Below, piece by piece: positions 1 through 10,100 of a stretch of 64,000 bases of DNA. The notes under the pieces are model-generated. The model was not told where the DNA came from and ran no database searches. It saw nothing but the letters and a program-made list of their open reading frames with translations. The stretch is taken from NCBI RefSeq assembly GCF_013369335.1, contig NZ_SZQJ01000004.1:558001-622000 (forward strand), written 5' to 3'. Each line of letters opens with the position of its first letter. Position 1 is the stretch's first letter. Both the position numbers and the translations under genes were made by a program. The DNA is from Vibrio sp. JPW-9-11-11 (GTDB lineage: Bacteria; Pseudomonadota; Gammaproteobacteria; Enterobacterales; Vibrionaceae).

Positions 1-201
1 ATAAACGTAAGGTTCTAGGCCTTGAGATTTGAATTGTTTTGCAAGCGCCGCATCGGCACGAACATGAAGTTTGTTGTTAACCACAAGTGCGAACATGGTG
101 TCATCGGCGAAAATACCAAAACCACCAAACATCGAGCGAGACTTGATGCTTCCAAGCTGCTCAAAAAGTCGCATTGAGTCTTTTAAAATAGGTTTATCCA
201 T
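1..201 (-). CDS. tfoY: TfoY, TfoX-family regulator (partial, C-terminus beyond window edge)
   Basis: The 67 visible codons give the start of a TfoX N-terminal domain: a [10 protein letters not shown] beginning and the family segment [10 protein letters not shown] followed by [11 protein letters not shown]. Vibrios carry two such genes, tfoX (chitin-induced competence) and tfoY. I assign tfoY because a c-di-GMP-I aptamer lies upstream and purR is the neighbour, as in V. cholerae. In V. cholerae, TfoY promotes type VI secretion and motility and is controlled by c-di-GMP. The gene reads off the left edge, so the C-terminal domain cannot be checked. The start ATG (199-201) is preceded on the coding strand by a weak purine-rich GAGAAAAGACAG. 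Confidence 0.9.
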   Translation of the reverse strand, partial: MDKPILKDSMRLFEQLGSIKSRSMFGGFGIFADDTMFALVVNNKLHVRADAALAKQFKSQGLEPYVY

Positions 202-330
202 GCTGTCTTTTCTCGGTGTATAAATATACGCCACCAATTCAGGTCCGAGAGTGTAGCAAAATAATGCAGGTACTGTGTCAGTACGATGTCATGCCGCTGT
301 GGGCGTGACGTACGGTTCTATGCATATTTG

Positions 331-418
331 CCATCGGCAACCCCGCTACCTGACATAAAATGTTTAAGGCCGGAGGCTTTGCGTCCCATCCTTTCGGAAT
401 GGTTTGCCCTGTTCGTGG
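331..418 (-). promoter_or_regulatory. Cyclic-di-GMP-I (GEMM-I) riboswitch upstream of tfoY
   Basis: On the minus strand the sequence follows the known Vibrio Vc2 aptamer almost base for base: CACGAACAGGGCAAACC, a short stem closed by a CCGAAAGG tetraloop, GGGACGCAAAGCCTCCGGCC, then the tetraloop-receptor side ending CAGGTAGCGGGGTTGCCGATGG. These are the P1, P2 and P3 elements that bind one c-di-GMP at the three-helix junction. The aptamer ends about 130 nt before the tfoY start, leaving room for an expression platform. It is expected to couple tfoY expression to cellular c-di-GMP. Any open frame across this stretch on the plus strand is an artefact. Confidence 0.95.
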
Positions 419-481
419 CTGTTTCGAACATCAAAAGCATAAATAAAATATGCGCAGAGCATCACATAAAGATGAAATATA

Positions 482-497
482 TGTGATTCATCTCACA
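482..497. promoter_or_regulatory. Perfect CRP-cAMP consensus site
   Basis: TGTGATTCATCTCACA has both conserved half-sites TGTGA and TCACA with a 6-bp spacer. It lies upstream of the tfoY riboswitch (tfoY is transcribed leftward), between the aptamer and the purR terminator. The position suggests cAMP-CRP control of a tfoY promoter. The link is inference. Confidence 0.75.
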
Positions 498-516
498 AAA
501 AATATAGATATTGATT

Positions 517-550
517 CACTGGGCCGATGAATTTTATCCTCGGCCCAGTG
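517..550 (-). terminator. Terminator-like hairpin downstream of purR
   Basis: CACTGGGCCGA and TCGGCCCAGTG form a perfect 11-bp inverted repeat around a 12-nt loop, 12 bp past the purR stop. On the purR strand it is followed by AATCAATATC and a later T-run, so the U-tract is weak. Confidence 0.6.
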
Positions 551-561
551 CGTGTGAGAGG

Positions 562-1569
562 TTACTTGTTGAGATGGCGAACGGTATTGCGCTCAACAAT
601 TTCAGGATGCATTTCAAAAATACGTTTATCGTGCTCTTTGTCTTTAATACGCTCGAGTAAAATCTCAAAGGCATTTTTTCCCACTCGTCGTTTCGGCTGG
701 TGGACCGTGGTCAAGGGGGGCGAGAAGTATTCTGCGAGCTCGATGTTATCGTATCCGATGACCGACATATCTTCAGGAATACGAATGCCTTTCTGTTGTA
801 GGCGACTCATCAAGCCGAGTGCCATGGTGTCATTGAAGCAGAAAATAGCGGTGGGCTTCTTGTCCATCGCGACGATCTTATCCGCAGCGAGCACCGCAGT
901 ATCACATTCGAAGTTACCTTCTAAAATCCAATTTTCATTGACGCTCAGGTTGGCCTCCTCCATGGCACGCTTAAAGCCTCGAATGCGCTCCTGACAGGCG
1001 GCTTTTTCAAAGTGACCACTTAAACAGGCGATCTCTTTGTGGCCATGTTCAATTAGGTATTTTGTCGCAAGATAGCCGCCTTCTTCGGAATTATCGATGA
1101 TCTTGTCGGCTTGAGAACTCTCCGGACCCCAGTCCATCACCACTTTTGGGATGTCCTTATGGCGGTCAAGCATTTCACTTAACTCTTCCGTTAAGTCAGA
1201 ACACATCACCAATATACCGTCGACGCGTTTTTCAGCCAGCATGCGAATGTAGTCGCGCTGCTTTTCGTAGATACCACCAGTGTTACACAAAATCAAAGTG
1301 TAGCCTTGACGATAGCAGTAGCTCTCAACACCATCGATGACTTCTGAGAAAAATAGGTTGGTAGATTGAGTCACGAGCATGCCTATCGTACGTGTCGTGT
1401 TGCACTTCAAGCTGCGCGCAACGGCACTAGGCGCATAGTTCAGCTCCGCAACGGCTTCCATTACTTTTTCTTGAGTAGCTTCGGCAACAAATCGCGTTTT
1501 GTTGATAACATGAGACACAGTGGTAGTTGAAACGCCGGCTAAGCGTGCAACGTCTTTAATAGTGGCCAT
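562..1569 (-). CDS. purR: PurR, purine-responsive LacI-family repressor
   Basis: The product is a 335-residue LacI-family repressor (E. coli PurR has 341). The start [20 protein letters not shown] is the helix-turn-helix, followed by the hinge segment [14 protein letters not shown] and a periplasmic-binding-protein-type effector domain (about 60-330) containing [10 protein letters not shown] and VVMDWG, both typical of PurR. In enterobacteria PurR binds hypoxanthine or guanine and represses purine synthesis genes. A longer in-frame extension to 1596 exists, but the ATG at 1569 matches the family start and has an AGGAC about 7 nt upstream. It lies between torD and tfoY, all on the minus strand, with hairpins separating it from both, so it is probably transcribed alone. 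Confidence 0.93.
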   Translation of the reverse strand: MATIKDVARLAGVSTTTVSHVINKTRFVAEATQEKVMEAVAELNYAPSAVARSLKCNTTRTIGMLVTQSTNLFFSEVIDGVESYCYRQGYTLILCNTGGIYEKQRDYIRMLAEKRVDGILVMCSDLTEELSEMLDRHKDIPKVVMDWGPESSQADKIIDNSEEGGYLATKYLIEHGHKEIACLSGHFEKAACQERIRGFKRAMEEANLSVNENWILEGNFECDTAVLAADKIVAMDKKPTAIFCFNDTMALGLMSRLQQKGIRIPEDMSVIGYDNIELAEYFSPPLTTVHQPKRRVGKNAFEILLERIKDKEHDKRIFEMHPEIVERNTVRHLNK

Positions 1570-1647
1570 AGGTTTTGTCCTGTCGATGACTGCCACAGAG
1601 ATATATTCACAGTTTAGAATATTTGGGCAGAAGTATCAGAAACACAA

Positions 1648-1670
1648 AAACCGCTCTTAACTAGCGGTTT
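1648..1670 (-). terminator. Rho-independent terminator for torD
   Basis: AAACCGCT and AGCGGTTT pair around a 7-nt loop. Read on the minus strand the stem runs into TTTTTGTG, a short U-tract. It is about 110 bp past the torD stop and before the purR start. Confidence 0.65.
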
Positions 1671-1696
1671 GTATTTAAGTCGTTAATTTTTATCGT

Positions 1697-1721
1697 TTGC
1701 GGTCACGATTTTAGACCGCAA
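1697..1721. repeat. Perfect 8-bp inverted repeat between torD and purR
   Basis: TTGCGGTC and GACCGCAA flank a 9-nt spacer. It sits 58 bp past the torD stop and about 130 bp upstream of purR. It could be a first terminator for torD or an operator. CGTTTGC at its left edge resembles half of the PUR box (ACGCAAACGTTTGCGT), so autoregulation of purR is possible but unproven. Confidence 0.4.
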
Positions 1722-1778
1722 TTGATATTAGGGCAATCAAAAAACACCCTCATGGTATGCCCAAGTTCACATCGTGCT

Positions 1779-2429
1779 CTATTCATCACCGTTCAAGTAG
1801 TGGCAATCTAGCGTCAAAAAGGCTTCGGTTAAGCTTGTTACAGCGGCGTAAAAACCAAATTGGTCAAGGGCTTGGCATTTGGCACTAAATTGGGGAACCC
1901 AACTAAGTAAGTGCGTTTGTATAAAGATCTCTTGATCTTTAAGCGCTTTTTCTAGGTGTCGTTGTTGCTCAAGTTCGTTCGAGCGAATGATTAAGTTACC
2001 CAAGAAATCAAGTACGATCGCGAGGTGATCCGCAGGCTCATTGAGGCCTTTCTCGACGCTAACACCGTGTTGCGCCATCAAAGCTTCAAGCTCTTTGGCG
2101 GGCGTATCGTTCAGCAAGCCTGTTTTACCGATATACATCGACGCATATGGGAGCGCGGAGTCTCTGTCCGATTTCAGGAACAGATCGCAAAAGTCTGCCG
2201 CTAACTCAAGCTGAGCATCGTCGCGATCGAGTAAGCGGTTGAGTGCGTCAACTAAACGTTCAATTGCAGGCTTAAGTTCAGCGTTTTCACCTAAACCGCT
2301 CAGAAAAGAGCGAATTTCAGCGGAGTGGTATTGCTGCAAGTTCTCTTCGGTGAGTTCAGTGGCGAACAGGCTTGATAGCCACCAATAAATTTCGGCGCGT
2401 TTTTCATTAAATGCTTTAATTTCTTGCAT
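1779..2429 (-). CDS. torD: TorD, cytoplasmic chaperone for TMAO reductase TorA
   Basis: The 216-residue all-helical protein has the TorD/DmsD family layout: an N-terminal [13 protein letters not shown] segment, a central [28 protein letters not shown] block, and [17 protein letters not shown], which carries the conserved E-P-x-D-H motif. TorD binds the twin-arginine signal and core of apo-TorA, promotes molybdenum-cofactor insertion and prevents premature export. It is not next to torA here; torECA lies 32 kb away. Instead it is divergent from torR across a 236-bp region with TorR-box-like sequences, so co-regulation is likely. The ATG start is preceded by AGGAGTAGCC. Confidence 0.93.
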   Translation of the reverse strand: MQEIKAFNEKRAEIYWWLSSLFATELTEENLQQYHSAEIRSFLSGLGENAELKPAIERLVDALNRLLDRDDAQLELAADFCDLFLKSDRDSALPYASMYIGKTGLLNDTPAKELEALMAQHGVSVEKGLNEPADHLAIVLDFLGNLIIRSNELEQQRHLEKALKDQEIFIQTHLLSWVPQFSAKCQALDQFGFYAAVTSLTEAFLTLDCHYLNGDE

Positions 2430-2472
2430 TACGGCTACTCCTAAAATAACTATTTAATAGTGTAACCAATAA

Positions 2473-2621
2473 AAATGAATAGCGGTAATGGCTTACATGA
2501 CAGTTTACGTTGGAATGTGAAAGAGTATGAATAGCGTGGCGGTTTTGTCTTGAATCAAGAAAAAATCACCTTTCTCATCTTTCGTCCTATATTTACTAGA
2601 AATGTTACTGTTTATGAATAG
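2473..2621. promoter_or_regulatory. Three TorR-box-like decamers between torD and torR
   Basis: ATGAATAG occurs three times on the plus strand, at 2475-2482, 2527-2534 and 2614-2621. Each surrounding decamer (2473-2482, 2525-2534, 2612-2621) matches 8 of 10 positions of ATATGAACAG, the reverse of the E. coli tor box CTGTTCATAT. The region separates divergent torD and torR. TorR autoregulation and joint control of torD are inferred. The rest of the 236-bp gap shows no other clear signal. Confidence 0.45.
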
Positions 2622-2665
2622 AATGTGGTGTAGAAACCAGTTCCAATGCAAATAAAGTGGTGTAG

Positions 2666-3379
2666 ATGAGCTATCACGTACTCGTTGTAGAAGATGACCT
2701 AGTGACGCGCAGTAAGTTGGTTGGTTACTTTCAAAATGAAGGTTACCAAGTCAGTGAAGCTGACAGTGGTCAGGAAATGCGAGAAATACTGAGCAATAAC
2801 GCGATCGATTTAGTGATGTTAGACATCAACCTTCCGGGTGAAGATGGGTTAATGCTAACACGCGAACTTCGTAGCCAATCCGATATTGGTATCATTTTAG
2901 TGACCGGACGCACAGACAGTATCGATAAGATCGTTGGCTTAGAGATGGGCGCCGATGACTACGTGACTAAGCCATTTGAGTTGCGTGAACTACTTGTGCG
3001 AGTAAAAAACCTGCTATGGCGCATCGCCTCGGCACGCGAGGGAAGCGCAAAGAGTAAGTCGGCAGCAAGTAACGACAATGTGGTTTATTTCGGAGACTGG
3101 ACGTTCGATGTTCAACGCCGCGCGTTGAGCCGCAGCGGGGAGCCCGTTAAGCTAACCAAGGCGGAATATGAGTTGCTGGTTGCTCTATCGAGTTACCCCA
3201 ATCAAGTTTTAAGTCGCGAGCGTATCCTAAATATGATCAGTCATCGTGTTGATGCACCTAATGATAGGACCATTGATGTCCTCATTCGTCGTATGCGAGC
3301 GAAAATGGAGTTTGACCCTAAGAACCCACAAATCTTTGTTACCGTGCATGGTGAGGGGTATATGTTCGCGGGGGATTGA
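2666..3379 (+). CDS. torR: TorR, OmpR-family response regulator of the TMAO respiratory system
   Basis: The 237-residue protein has a receiver domain (about 4-115) with acidic pocket VEDD, phospho-acceptor Asp53 in MLDINLPGEDG, and GADDYVTKPFELREL. A winged-helix DNA-binding domain follows (about 140-235), with KLTKAEYELLVAL and RTIDVLIRRMRAKME. GLMLTRELR, IGIILVTGRTDSIDKIVGLEMGADDYVTKP and LLWRI are the stretches that favour TorR over the related ArcA. TorR, phosphorylated by TorS, activates the TMAO reductase operon. No torS or torT is in the window. It is divergent from torD and ends in a strong bidirectional terminator. Confidence 0.9.
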   Translation: MSYHVLVVEDDLVTRSKLVGYFQNEGYQVSEADSGQEMREILSNNAIDLVMLDINLPGEDGLMLTRELRSQSDIGIILVTGRTDSIDKIVGLEMGADDYVTKPFELRELLVRVKNLLWRIASAREGSAKSKSAASNDNVVYFGDWTFDVQRRALSRSGEPVKLTKAEYELLVALSSYPNQVLSRERILNMISHRVDAPNDRTIDVLIRRMRAKMEFDPKNPQIFVTVHGEGYMFAGD

Positions 3380-3396
3380 GCCCAATAAACTGTGAG

Positions 3397-3424
3397 AAAA
3401 GACCGAGGCATGCCTCGGTCTTTT
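3397..3424. terminator. Bidirectional terminator between torR and elyC
   Basis: GACCGAGGCATGCCTCGGTC is a perfect palindrome flanked by AAAA and TTTT, giving a U-tract on both strands. It serves the convergent torR and elyC genes. Confidence 0.9.
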
Positions 3425-3444
3425 ACGTAGTGGGAAGGGGAAAC

Positions 3445-4248
3445 TTAAACTTGGCTTTCAGAGGCTTTGAGCGCACGTTCTTCGTAGTCTGAAGCCCAAT
3501 TACGCAACGATTGCCATAGGCGCCCCAAGGTCTCGTGCCAGTAACGTTCGGTTTGTTCTAAGTAAACCGCTTTTGGGGTGTATTTGGCCCAAGCTTGGGT
3601 AACTTTATCGTGCGCAAGATAGTTAGTCGGTGCCGGGTAGGGTTTTAACCCAGCAGAATGAAATTCATTTAGAGCTCGTGTCATATGACTCGCTGAAGTC
3701 ACCACAACCAACTTCTTGGTGGAAACAAAAGCCGCCGCTTGGCGAGCCTCTTCCCAGGTGTCTTTGGCAGTTTCAAGTAAAATGATGTCAGATTTAGACA
3801 CGCCGAGCGACAACGCCACTTTCGCCATCATACGTGCGTTACTCACCTCTGAGCCGCCTGAGTAACCAGATAAAATCAACTTAGATCCAGGGTAGATACG
3901 CATAATCCGAATGCCTTCAGCCAAGCGCATTAAACCTGTGCGACTTAGCTCTGAGGTAGGAGGGATCTTATCGTCAACGACATGGCCACTGCCGAGCACC
4001 ATAATATAGTCGATCGACTCATCGACGGGGAAAAATGCCGAGTATTGACGCTCTAATGGCATTAACAAACGTGAGGAAACCGGTTGGAAGGCGATGAGGA
4101 AAATGCCGATAAAGGAGAATAGAACAACAAAGCAGCCACTCTTTTGTTTGCGAGTAAACATGATCAGCATCAAGCCAAACAACCCGATGATCAGCATGGC
4201 GGGAAGCGGCATGAGTAAAGAAGACACTACTTTTTTCAGCTCAAACAT
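3445..4248 (-). CDS. elyC: ElyC, DUF218 envelope biogenesis factor
   Basis: The 267-residue inner-membrane protein has two N-terminal hydrophobic segments (about 12-32 and 38-58), then a DUF218 domain with the family signatures DYIMVLGSGH, LILSGYSGGSEVSNARMM, ETAKDTWEEA and VVTSASHMTRAL. E. coli ElyC (YcbC) is the close relative; it is needed for peptidoglycan synthesis at low temperature and affects use of the lipid carrier undecaprenyl phosphate. It is divergent from cmoM-mukFEB across 95 bp, the same neighbourhood as in E. coli (ycbC-smtA-mukFEB). A second DUF218 protein lies at 28.7 kb. Confidence 0.88.
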   Translation of the reverse strand: MFELKKVVSSLLMPLPAMLIIGLFGLMLIMFTRKQKSGCFVVLFSFIGIFLIAFQPVSSRLLMPLERQYSAFFPVDESIDYIMVLGSGHVVDDKIPPTSELSRTGLMRLAEGIRIMRIYPGSKLILSGYSGGSEVSNARMMAKVALSLGVSKSDIILLETAKDTWEEARQAAAFVSTKKLVVVTSASHMTRALNEFHSAGLKPYPAPTNYLAHDKVTQAWAKYTPKAVYLEQTERYWHETLGRLWQSLRNWASDYEERALKASESQV

Positions 4249-4343
4249 ACTAAATAGTCCGAAAAAACATCAATTGATAATAATTTAAGAGAAAGCCTCT
4301 TTATTCCTGCTTTTCTTGTGACAGAATAGCAGCACGATTAGAC

Positions 4344-5153
4344 ATGATAACTCAAGCTGCTGTGACTGAAGACCGCAATTTCGACGATATTGCCCACAAA
4401 TTTGCAAAAAATATTTACGGCTCTGACAAAGGCGAGATTCGTCAAGTCATTGTTTGGGAAGATCTTCAACAAATACTGGACGCTTTGGCAGGCGGTGAAA
4501 ATAGGTTGGATATCTTAGATGCGGGCGGAGGTTTGGCGCAAATGTCGCAAAAGCTTGCCGAACTCGGACATCAGATTGCGTTATGTGATCTATCTTCTGA
4601 AATGCTGCAATTAGCGCAGCGGGATATTGCAAAAAATGGCTTGCTTGAGCAGTATCGCTTCATCCATTCGCCAGTTCAATCTATTGAGCAACACCTCACT
4701 AAAAAAGTGGATGTTGTACTGTTTCATGCGGTCATGGAATGGCTTGCTGACCCAAGACCCGCACTAGAAACCGTTCTCAACCAGGTCAAACCTGGCGGGA
4801 TGGCCTCGGTGATGTTCTATAACCATCATGGGTTGGTCTACAAAAATGTTGTTTGTGGCAATATCCCTCATGTTTTGGATGGGATGCCACACAGAAAAAG
4901 ATTTAAATTACAGCCACAAAAAGGCTTAAAACCCGAACAGGTTTATCAATGGATAGAGCAAGCCGGGTTCACAATTTGTGGCAAATCTGGGATCCGCTGT
5001 TTTAGCGATTACATCGGTGATCGCCAATATATGGGGGATTATCAGCCAGAAGATGTGTTGGCACTAGAAAGACAATTGTGCAGACAAGAGCCGTACCTCT
5101 CGTTAGGCCGATACATACATGTATGGGCACAGAAGAAAAATAAGCAGGACTAA
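4344..5153 (+). CDS. cmoM: CmoM, tRNA 5-carboxymethoxyuridine methyltransferase
   Basis: The 269-residue class I SAM methyltransferase has motif [16 protein letters not shown], the acidic SAM-ribose position LCDLSSEML, and motif [12 protein letters not shown]. CmoM (formerly SmtA, about 260 aa in E. coli) methylates the carboxylate of cmo5U34 to mcmo5U34 in several tRNAs that read four-fold codon boxes. It is the first gene of the cmoM-mukF-mukE-mukB run, with only 2 nt between its stop and mukF. The genes making its substrate, cmoA and cmoB, are 10-12 kb downstream. The ribosome-binding site before ATG4344 is weak. Confidence 0.92.
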   Translation: MITQAAVTEDRNFDDIAHKFAKNIYGSDKGEIRQVIVWEDLQQILDALAGGENRLDILDAGGGLAQMSQKLAELGHQIALCDLSSEMLQLAQRDIAKNGLLEQYRFIHSPVQSIEQHLTKKVDVVLFHAVMEWLADPRPALETVLNQVKPGGMASVMFYNHHGLVYKNVVCGNIPHVLDGMPHRKRFKLQPQKGLKPEQVYQWIEQAGFTICGKSGIRCFSDYIGDRQYMGDYQPEDVLALERQLCRQEPYLSLGRYIHVWAQKKNKQD

Positions 5154-5155
5154 CA

Positions 5156-6493
5156 ATGAGTGAGATGACTCTAAACGCTGCAGAGCAGCCGATCGATGAA
5201 CTGGTCGGCTGGGTCAAACAGCACGATTTCTCATTGAACCTATCCAACGAACGCCTAGCATTTCTGATTGCGATTGCGGTCTTGAGTAATGAAAGGTTTG
5301 ATGAAGAATTAGGTGAAGGTGAATTGCACGATGCATTCACTATCGTCACCCGCCTATTTGCCGATACCGGAGAGGCGTCGGCGTTTCGCGCGAACAATGC
5401 GATTAATGAAATGGTTAAGCAGCGTTTGATCAGTCGCTTTACCAGTGAGATCAATGATGGTGCAAGTATTTATCGTTTATCACCATTAGCGATTGGTATC
5501 ACGGATTACTACGTACGCCATCGAGAGTTTTCAAAGCTTAAGCTCTCTATTCAGTTGTCGATGGTCGCAGACGAGATGGCCAAAGCGATTGAGTCGGCTC
5601 GACAAGGTGGTACGCCCGGCCATTGGCGCAAAAACGTTTATGGCGTTCTCAAGTATTCCGTCGGTGAGATTTTCGATCAAATTGACCTCAACCAACGCGT
5701 GATGGATGAGCAGCAGCAGTCGGTAAAAATGCAAATTGCTGAACTGCTTAATAAAGATTGGCGCGATGCGATCAATAACTGTGAAACATTGCTGTCAGCC
5801 ACATCCAATACCTTGAGAGAGCTGCAAGATACCCTCCAAGCTGCAGGCGATGAACTGCAAACGCAAATTCTCGATATTCAAGAGCTGGTTTACGGAGATG
5901 ACGAACTCGAGTTCATCGCCGAGACACTATTTGGTTTACAGATGAAGCTCGATCGAATTACCAGCTGGGGACAACAAGCGATTGACCTTTGGATAGGCTA
6001 CGATCGCCATGTGCACAAGTTTATTCGTACCGCTATCGACATGGACAAAAACCGAGCCTTCAGTTCTCGTCTGCGTCAGTCGGTCAAAGACTACTTTGAG
6101 ATGCCATGGTATCTGACTTACGCTGATGCCGAGCGTCTTACCGATCTGCGTGATGAGGCCTTAGTGCTCAGGGACGATGAAGTCACCGGTCAAGTGCCAC
6201 TGGAAGTTGAATACGAAGAGTTTCAACAGGTAAACGATGAGTTGTCAGAGCGGATTGGCCATATGCTGAGCGCACATAAACAGCAGGGTACGCCGATTGA
6301 TTTAGGTTTGGTGCTTCGCGACTACCTATCCCAACATCCACACACTCATCATTTCGATTTAGCCCGAATTGTTATCGATCAAGCCGTGCGTCTAGGTTAT
6401 TCCGAATCCGATTACCAAGCGATTCAACCAGACTGGCAAGCGATCAACGATTATGGTGCAAAGGTACAAGCAAATGTCATCGACCGATATTAA
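5156..6493 (+). CDS. mukF: MukF, kleisin subunit of the MukBEF condensin
   Basis: The 445-residue protein matches E. coli MukF (440 aa) along its length: an N-terminal winged-helix dimerisation domain ([17 protein letters not shown]), a central helical domain with [16 protein letters not shown] and [31 protein letters not shown], and a C-terminal domain ending [15 protein letters not shown]...[16 protein letters not shown]. As kleisin it bridges MukB heads and binds MukE to organise the chromosome. The ATG at 5156 follows AGCAGGAC. Its 3' end overlaps the mukE start by 20 nt, suggesting translational coupling. Confidence 0.97.
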   Translation: MSEMTLNAAEQPIDELVGWVKQHDFSLNLSNERLAFLIAIAVLSNERFDEELGEGELHDAFTIVTRLFADTGEASAFRANNAINEMVKQRLISRFTSEINDGASIYRLSPLAIGITDYYVRHREFSKLKLSIQLSMVADEMAKAIESARQGGTPGHWRKNVYGVLKYSVGEIFDQIDLNQRVMDEQQQSVKMQIAELLNKDWRDAINNCETLLSATSNTLRELQDTLQAAGDELQTQILDIQELVYGDDELEFIAETLFGLQMKLDRITSWGQQAIDLWIGYDRHVHKFIRTAIDMDKNRAFSSRLRQSVKDYFEMPWYLTYADAERLTDLRDEALVLRDDEVTGQVPLEVEYEEFQQVNDELSERIGHMLSAHKQQGTPIDLGLVLRDYLSQHPHTHHFDLARIVIDQAVRLGYSESDYQAIQPDWQAINDYGAKVQANVIDRY

Positions 6494-7196
6494 TGAATAC
6501 ATGTCAGATAATCTGGCCAAAGCAATTTCGAACCCATTGTTTCCAGCGCTAGATAGCATGCTGCGAGCGGGTCGTCATATTTCTAGCGAAGATCTCGATA
6601 ATCATGCCTTGCTGTCTGATTTCGAGGTCGAGCTCTGTTCTTTTTATCAGCGCTACAATACGGAACTGGTCAAAGCGCCTGAGGGCTTTTTCTATTTACG
6701 TCCGCGCTCAACTTCCCTGATTGGCCGCAGTGTTCTGTCTGAGCTCGATATGCTGGTTGGCAAAGTGTTGTGTTTCCTCTATCTGAGCCCAGAGCGTTTA
6801 GCTCATGAAGGTATTTTCACCAATCAAGAGCTGTACGAAGAGTTGCTCGCGTTAGCCGATGAAACCAAGTTGATGAAGCTAGTCACCCATCGCGCAACAG
6901 GTTCTGACCTTGATAAAGAGAAGCTGTTTGAAAAAGTGCGCACATCACTGCGTCGCTTGCGTCGCTTGGGCATGATTATCAACATTGGAGAGACCGGGAA
7001 GTTCAGTATTAGCGAATCGGTGTTTCGCTTTGGTGCCGATGTTCGTATTGGTGATGATATGCGTGACGCTCAGCTCCGTCTGATTCGTGATGGCGAAGCG
7101 GTTGTTCACACGAAAGAGCCGAGTCAGGGCAGTTTATTAGAGCAGGCAGACGAAGAGTCGGTCGAACAAGAAACGATGAAAGAGGGTGACGCATGA
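6474..7196 (+). CDS. mukE: MukE, regulatory subunit of the MukBEF condensin
   Basis: The 240-residue protein contains the family blocks [50 protein letters not shown] and the winged-helix segment [11 protein letters not shown]. MukE binds MukF and modulates MukB ATPase and DNA contact. I place the start at ATG6474 ([11 protein letters not shown]), which matches the E. coli N-terminus MSST; a longer frame back to 6453 lacks support. It overlaps mukF by 20 nt and shares ATGA with mukB (4-nt overlap). The acidic tail after residue 215 is typical. Confidence 0.96.
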   Translation: MSSTDINEYMSDNLAKAISNPLFPALDSMLRAGRHISSEDLDNHALLSDFEVELCSFYQRYNTELVKAPEGFFYLRPRSTSLIGRSVLSELDMLVGKVLCFLYLSPERLAHEGIFTNQELYEELLALADETKLMKLVTHRATGSDLDKEKLFEKVRTSLRRLRRLGMIINIGETGKFSISESVFRFGADVRIGDDMRDAQLRLIRDGEAVVHTKEPSQGSLLEQADEESVEQETMKEGDA

Positions 7197-10100
7197 TTGA
7201 ACGTGGTAAATATCAATCGCTGACCATGATCAACTGGAACGGCTTCTTTGCACGTACCTTCGATATTGATGGCTTAGTCACTACGCTCTCGGGAGGGAAC
7301 GGTGCGGGTAAATCGACCACTATGGCGGCGTTTATTACGGCTTTGATCCCTGACCAAACGCTGCTTCATTTTCGTAACACGACAGAAGCGGGCAGTAACC
7401 AATCTTCTCGTGATAAAGGATTGTACGGCAAGCTGCAGGCTGGAGCCTGTTATGCGGCGTTAGACGTGGTGAACTCGCGTCATCAGCGACTGTTGTTTGG
7501 GGTTAAGTTACAACAGGTGGCCGGTCGCGACAAGAAAGTGGATATCAAGCCGTTTGTGATTCAAGGTTTACCGAGTGATGTAAAACCAACGGACATCTTG
7601 ATTGAAAGCGTCTCGGATACTCAAGCGAGAGTGCGCCAAATCAACGAAGTGAAAGAGTCACTAGCGCAGTGGGAAGGGGTTCAGTTTAAAGCCTTTTCTT
7701 CGATTGTTGACTACCATGCACAGATGTTTGAATTTGGTGTCATTCCAAAGAAATTGCGTAATTCAAGTGACCGTTCTAAGTTCTACCGCTTGATCGAAGC
7801 TTCTCTCTATGGCGGGATCTCAAGCGCGATCACTCGTTCGTTGCGTGATTATCTTCTACCACAAAATGGTGGGGTTAAAAAAGCCTTCCAAGATATGGAA
7901 TCGGCGCTGCGCGAAAACCGCATGACGCTCGAAGCAATCAAAACGACCCAAGCCGATCGCGATCTGTTCAAACATTTAATCACTGAATCGACGAACTACG
8001 TCGCGGCGGATTATATGCGTCATGCTAACGATCGTCGCAATAAACTCGAGCAAACTTTGTCGCTTCGCTCTGAGCTATTTAGCTCACGTGAGATCCTGCA
8101 TGAGCAAAATGGCTTGCTTAATCGAGTGCAAGAAGAGCTGGAGCTATTGATTGAGTCAGAGTCATCGCTTGAGCAAGATTATCAAGCCGCTTCTGATCAC
8201 CTTCAGTTAGTGCAGAATGCATTGCGCCAGCAAGAGAAGATTGAACGTTATCAAGAAGATCTTGAAGAGCTCAGTGAGCGTCTTGAAGAGCAGATGATGG
8301 TTGTCGAAGAGGCGCAAGAGCGAGTGATGATGGCAGAGGAGCAAGCTACTCTCGCCGAAGATGAAGTAGATAGCCTCAAAACTCAACTCGCTGACTACCA
8401 ACAAGCGCTTGATGTTCAACAAACACGGGCATTGCAATATCAGCAAGCGGTCGAGGCTCTTGATAAGGCAAAGCAATTATTGGGGGATGAGAGCCTCTCT
8501 GCTGAGTCTGCACAGGCCTTGATTTCTGAACTAAAAAGCACCGAAGCCGAAAAGACTAACCGATTGTTATCGCTTAAGCACAAATTGGATATGTCTTCAG
8601 CAGCGGCACAGCAATTTGAGACGGCTTTGCAGTTAGTCCAGGCCATTGCAGGGCCAGTGGAACGCCAAGACGCCCCACAGCAAGCCAAAAAGCTATTGAT
8701 CAAAGCGCGCGACGCTCATCAAATCACGCAAAACGAATCGCAATGGCGAGAGCAGCATCGAGACCTTGAGCGCCGTCTTAACCAGCAACGTCAAGCCCGT
8801 GAATGGGTGAGTGAATATCAAAAACAGTGTCAGGTCGAGCTGACCAGCGAAGCGGTCTTTGAGCAAGAGCGCGAACGTCACACTGTGCAGATTGAAGCGC
8901 TACAAATGGCCCAGGAAGAGCTTCGAGAGCAGCGCAGCGAACAGCGTCGCCTTGAACAAGATGCCGCCGCCGATATCAGCAAGCTCGAAGCACTGGCACC
9001 TACTTGGATTGCCGCGAATGACACATTGCAAGCCTTGCGTGAGCAAAGTGGCGCTGAGCTTGAGAGTAATTCGGCGGTTATGAGCCAAATGCAGATTGTG
9101 CTTGAGAAAGAGAAACAGCTTTCAGTTAGCAAGGACAAACTGGCACAGCGTCGTCAACAACTTGAAGGTGAAATAGAACGCCTTGCTTCACCAGGCGGTT
9201 CAAACGATCCTCGCTTAAAAGGCCTAGCGGATACTTTAGGTGGTGTGCTGTTATCAGAAATTTATGATGATATAACCATTGATGATGCACCGTATTTTAG
9301 TGCCATGTACGGTCCAGCGCGTCATGCGATTGTGGTGTCAGACTTGACTGATATCGAGCAGAAACTGGTGGAGCTGGACGACTGCCCGGAAGATCTCTAC
9401 ATCATCGAGGGTGATATTGATGCCTTTGATGACAGTTCGTTTGATGCGGAAGAGCTCGAAGGTGCGGTGTGCGTACGAATGAATCAGCGTCAAATGCGTT
9501 ACTCGCGTTTGCCTGAGATCCCTTTATTTGGACGAGCGGCGCGTGAACAACGTTTAGAGCTACTGCGTAACGAACGTGAAGAAGTGGTAGAAGAGCATGC
9601 TAAGGCGGCATTTGACGCACAGAAGATGCAGCGCCTTTACCAAGCGTTTAATCAGTTTATTGCTCAGCATATTCATGTGGCGTTTGACGCAGATCCAGAA
9701 CAAGCACTCGTCTCCCGGCGTGATAAGCGCAACCAGATTGCGCGCATGCTGGCCGAGCTTGAGAATAAAGAGCAACAGCAGCGTTCTCAACTGCAAGTGA
9801 GTAAACAAGCGTTGGCACTGCTCGATAAGTTAGCGTCCACCATGTCGCTGATTGAAGATGAGACTTTACGTGGCCGTTTTGACGAATTGGAAGAAAAAAT
9901 TGCTCAGCTCGTCGATGCTAAAGCGTTTTTAAATCAACACGCCAAATCGGTGGCTGAGCTAGAACAAGTGGTGACAGCGCTAGACGCCGACCCTGAACAG
10001 TTTGACGCGCTGGAAGCTGAATACCAAGCGGCAGATCAGCAATTGCAAGCGCTTAAAAAGCAAATTTTCGCGTTGGCCGATCTTGTGGAGCGTCGCCACT

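Noticed and set aside
286..486. 66-codon plus-strand frame upstream of tfoY
   Set aside because: It covers the c-di-GMP aptamer on the other strand; its sequence is fixed by RNA structure and it lacks a ribosome-binding site.
527..994. 155-codon frame antisense to purR
   Set aside because: Ser/Arg-rich shadow of a clear PurR coding sequence with no family likeness.
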